NCBI GenBank assembly: GCA_947258625.1
Contig: CAMYJN010000141.1
Coordinates: 1 to 6,564, forward strand
Source: an uncultured Polyangiaceae bacterium
GTDB taxonomy: Bacteria; Myxococcota_A; Polyangia; Polyangiales; Houyiibacteriaceae
Reading direction: 5' to 3'
DNA length: 6,564 nucleotides
Of the stretch, positions 5,883 through 6,564 are shown in pieces. Below the pieces are notes generated by a model that saw only the letters and a program-made list of their open reading frames with translations, was not told the origin of the DNA and made no database searches. The translations under genes were made by a program, and so were the position numbers. How positions within the stretch are numbered: the stretch's first letter is position 1; each line of letters starts with the position of its first letter.

Positions 5883-6564
5883 TCAGTCGTTCGCCAGAAC
5901 TTGGTCGCCGCAAGCCTCGGCGATGACCGTTCGAAGTCGCTCTCGCAGGTTCGACCCCTTTTCGACGAAGTGATGAATCCCCAGCTGATGAAGAAGCTGG
6001 ACATCGTGCTCCTGCGCGCCGGCACTGACCGAGATGATGGAACAGCTCTGCCCGAGCCCTTCGCCTCTGAGCTGCATGCAAAGCTCGACGCCGTTCATGC
6101 GGGGCATGTGCAAATCGAGCAACATGACGTCGGGCTCTTCCCTCTGGACTTCGCTCAACGCCTCTTCTCCATCATGGGCAACTCGAATCGCGGTCGAACC
6201 GAGAATCTGCCGAACGTAGAACGTGAGGATCTTCGCGAGGTCGACGTCGTCATCAACGATCAATACCGAGGGCACCTTGCGACTCGGCTCCTTGGGATCC
6301 TGGCTTCGGGGTCGCTCGTCGCGCACTGCACGCAGCTGCCACGCGACGGCCTCGGCACTTTGGTTGCGGATCTGCGGGTTCGGGCTGAGCATTTCGTGGA
6401 CGAGCTGACACATCGCCAACGGGCAGTCGGGCCGGAGCTCCGCGAGAGCGACGGGTTGACCGCGCTCGTGCGCTGTGACCACTTCACGAACCGTGCCGCC
6501 ATCGTACGGTCGCGACCCAGTGAGCAACTCATAGGCGAGCACCCCGAGCGCAAAGATGTCGACG
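5883..6564 (-). CDS. Ser/Thr protein kinase-receiver hybrid (5' end outside window)
   Basis: The visible 226 C-terminal residues join the end of a eukaryotic-type Ser/Thr kinase to a response regulator receiver. Counting from the first whole codon at 6563, residues 1-80 cover kinase subdomains IX-XI: the conserved Asp in VDIFALG, then YELLTGSRPY (11-20), and the late helix with R66. A short linker (81-96) rich in charged residues leads to the receiver (98-218). Its acidic cluster is D104-D106, its phospho-acceptor D150 in LLDLHMPRMNG, its Ser/Thr S180 and its lysine K202 in VEKG. All receiver catalytic residues are present. A DNA-binding output domain is absent. The kinase catalytic loop lies beyond the window edge. 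Such kinase-receiver fusions link Ser/Thr and two-component signalling and are common in Myxococcota. The frame is open to the edge, so no start can be given. Confidence 0.9.
   Translation of the reverse strand, partial: VDIFALGVLAYELLTGSRPYDGGTVREVVTAHERGQPVALAELRPDCPLAMCQLVHEMLSPNPQIRNQSAEAVAWQLRAVRDERPRSQDPKEPSRKVPSVLIVDDDVDLAKILTFYVRQILGSTAIRVAHDGEEALSEVQREEPDVMLLDLHMPRMNGVELCMQLRGEGLGQSCSIISVSAGAQEHDVQLLHQLGIHHFVEKGSNLRERLRTVIAEACGDQVLAND

Overview
The window is GC-rich by eye and is packed with short-spaced or overlapping genes on both strands. Several features suggest a member of the Myxococcota (the old Deltaproteobacteria): a Ser/Thr protein kinase fused to a receiver domain, a receiver protein with a degenerate GGDEF domain, a DUF4112 membrane protein, and a conserved-looking protein (4530-5060) of a type I associate with that group. 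This assignment is an inference from gene content; no taxonomic marker in the window proves it.

Left part (1-1460, minus strand): a proline tRNA with anticodon CGG lies downstream of rsmB, the gene for the 16S rRNA m5C967 methyltransferase. The tRNA has its own good sigma-70-type promoter, placed just after the rsmB stop codon. Centre-left (1581-2453, plus strand): a two-domain response regulator transcribed away from rsmB. Its receiver carries Arg where the conserved Lys should be. Its GGDEF-like domain reads RRDEF, but an RxxD inhibitory-site motif is kept at the exact PleD spacing, so it looks like a c-di-GMP reader rather than a cyclase.

Centre (2450-4459, minus strand): a compact operon, in transcription order, of a YkgJ-type Cys-cluster protein, a DUF501 protein (joined by a 4-base ATGA overlap) and a DUF2752 membrane protein (20-base overlap). 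The operon's end overlaps the end of the response-regulator gene by 4 bases. The 70-base divergent gap at 4460-4529 holds a perfect 10-bp-arm palindrome and a TATGAT box placed for a leaderless transcript.

Right part: on the plus strand, an unrecognised 176-residue protein and a small 97-residue protein with a charged helical C-terminus, the latter with its own TTGACA promoter candidate. On the minus strand, reading in from the right edge, the C-terminal part of a Ser/Thr kinase-receiver hybrid is followed 21 bases later by a DUF4112 membrane protein. The tail of the DUF4112 gene overlaps the end of the small helical protein gene by 44 bases. No stretch over 300 bases is without a gene. I see no CRISPR array, insertion sequence or phage gene.

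Functionally the window mixes translation housekeeping (tRNA-Pro, RsmB), two signalling proteins with receiver domains, and a set of uncharacterised genes of which the YkgJ-DUF501-DUF2752 operon is the most coherent unit.
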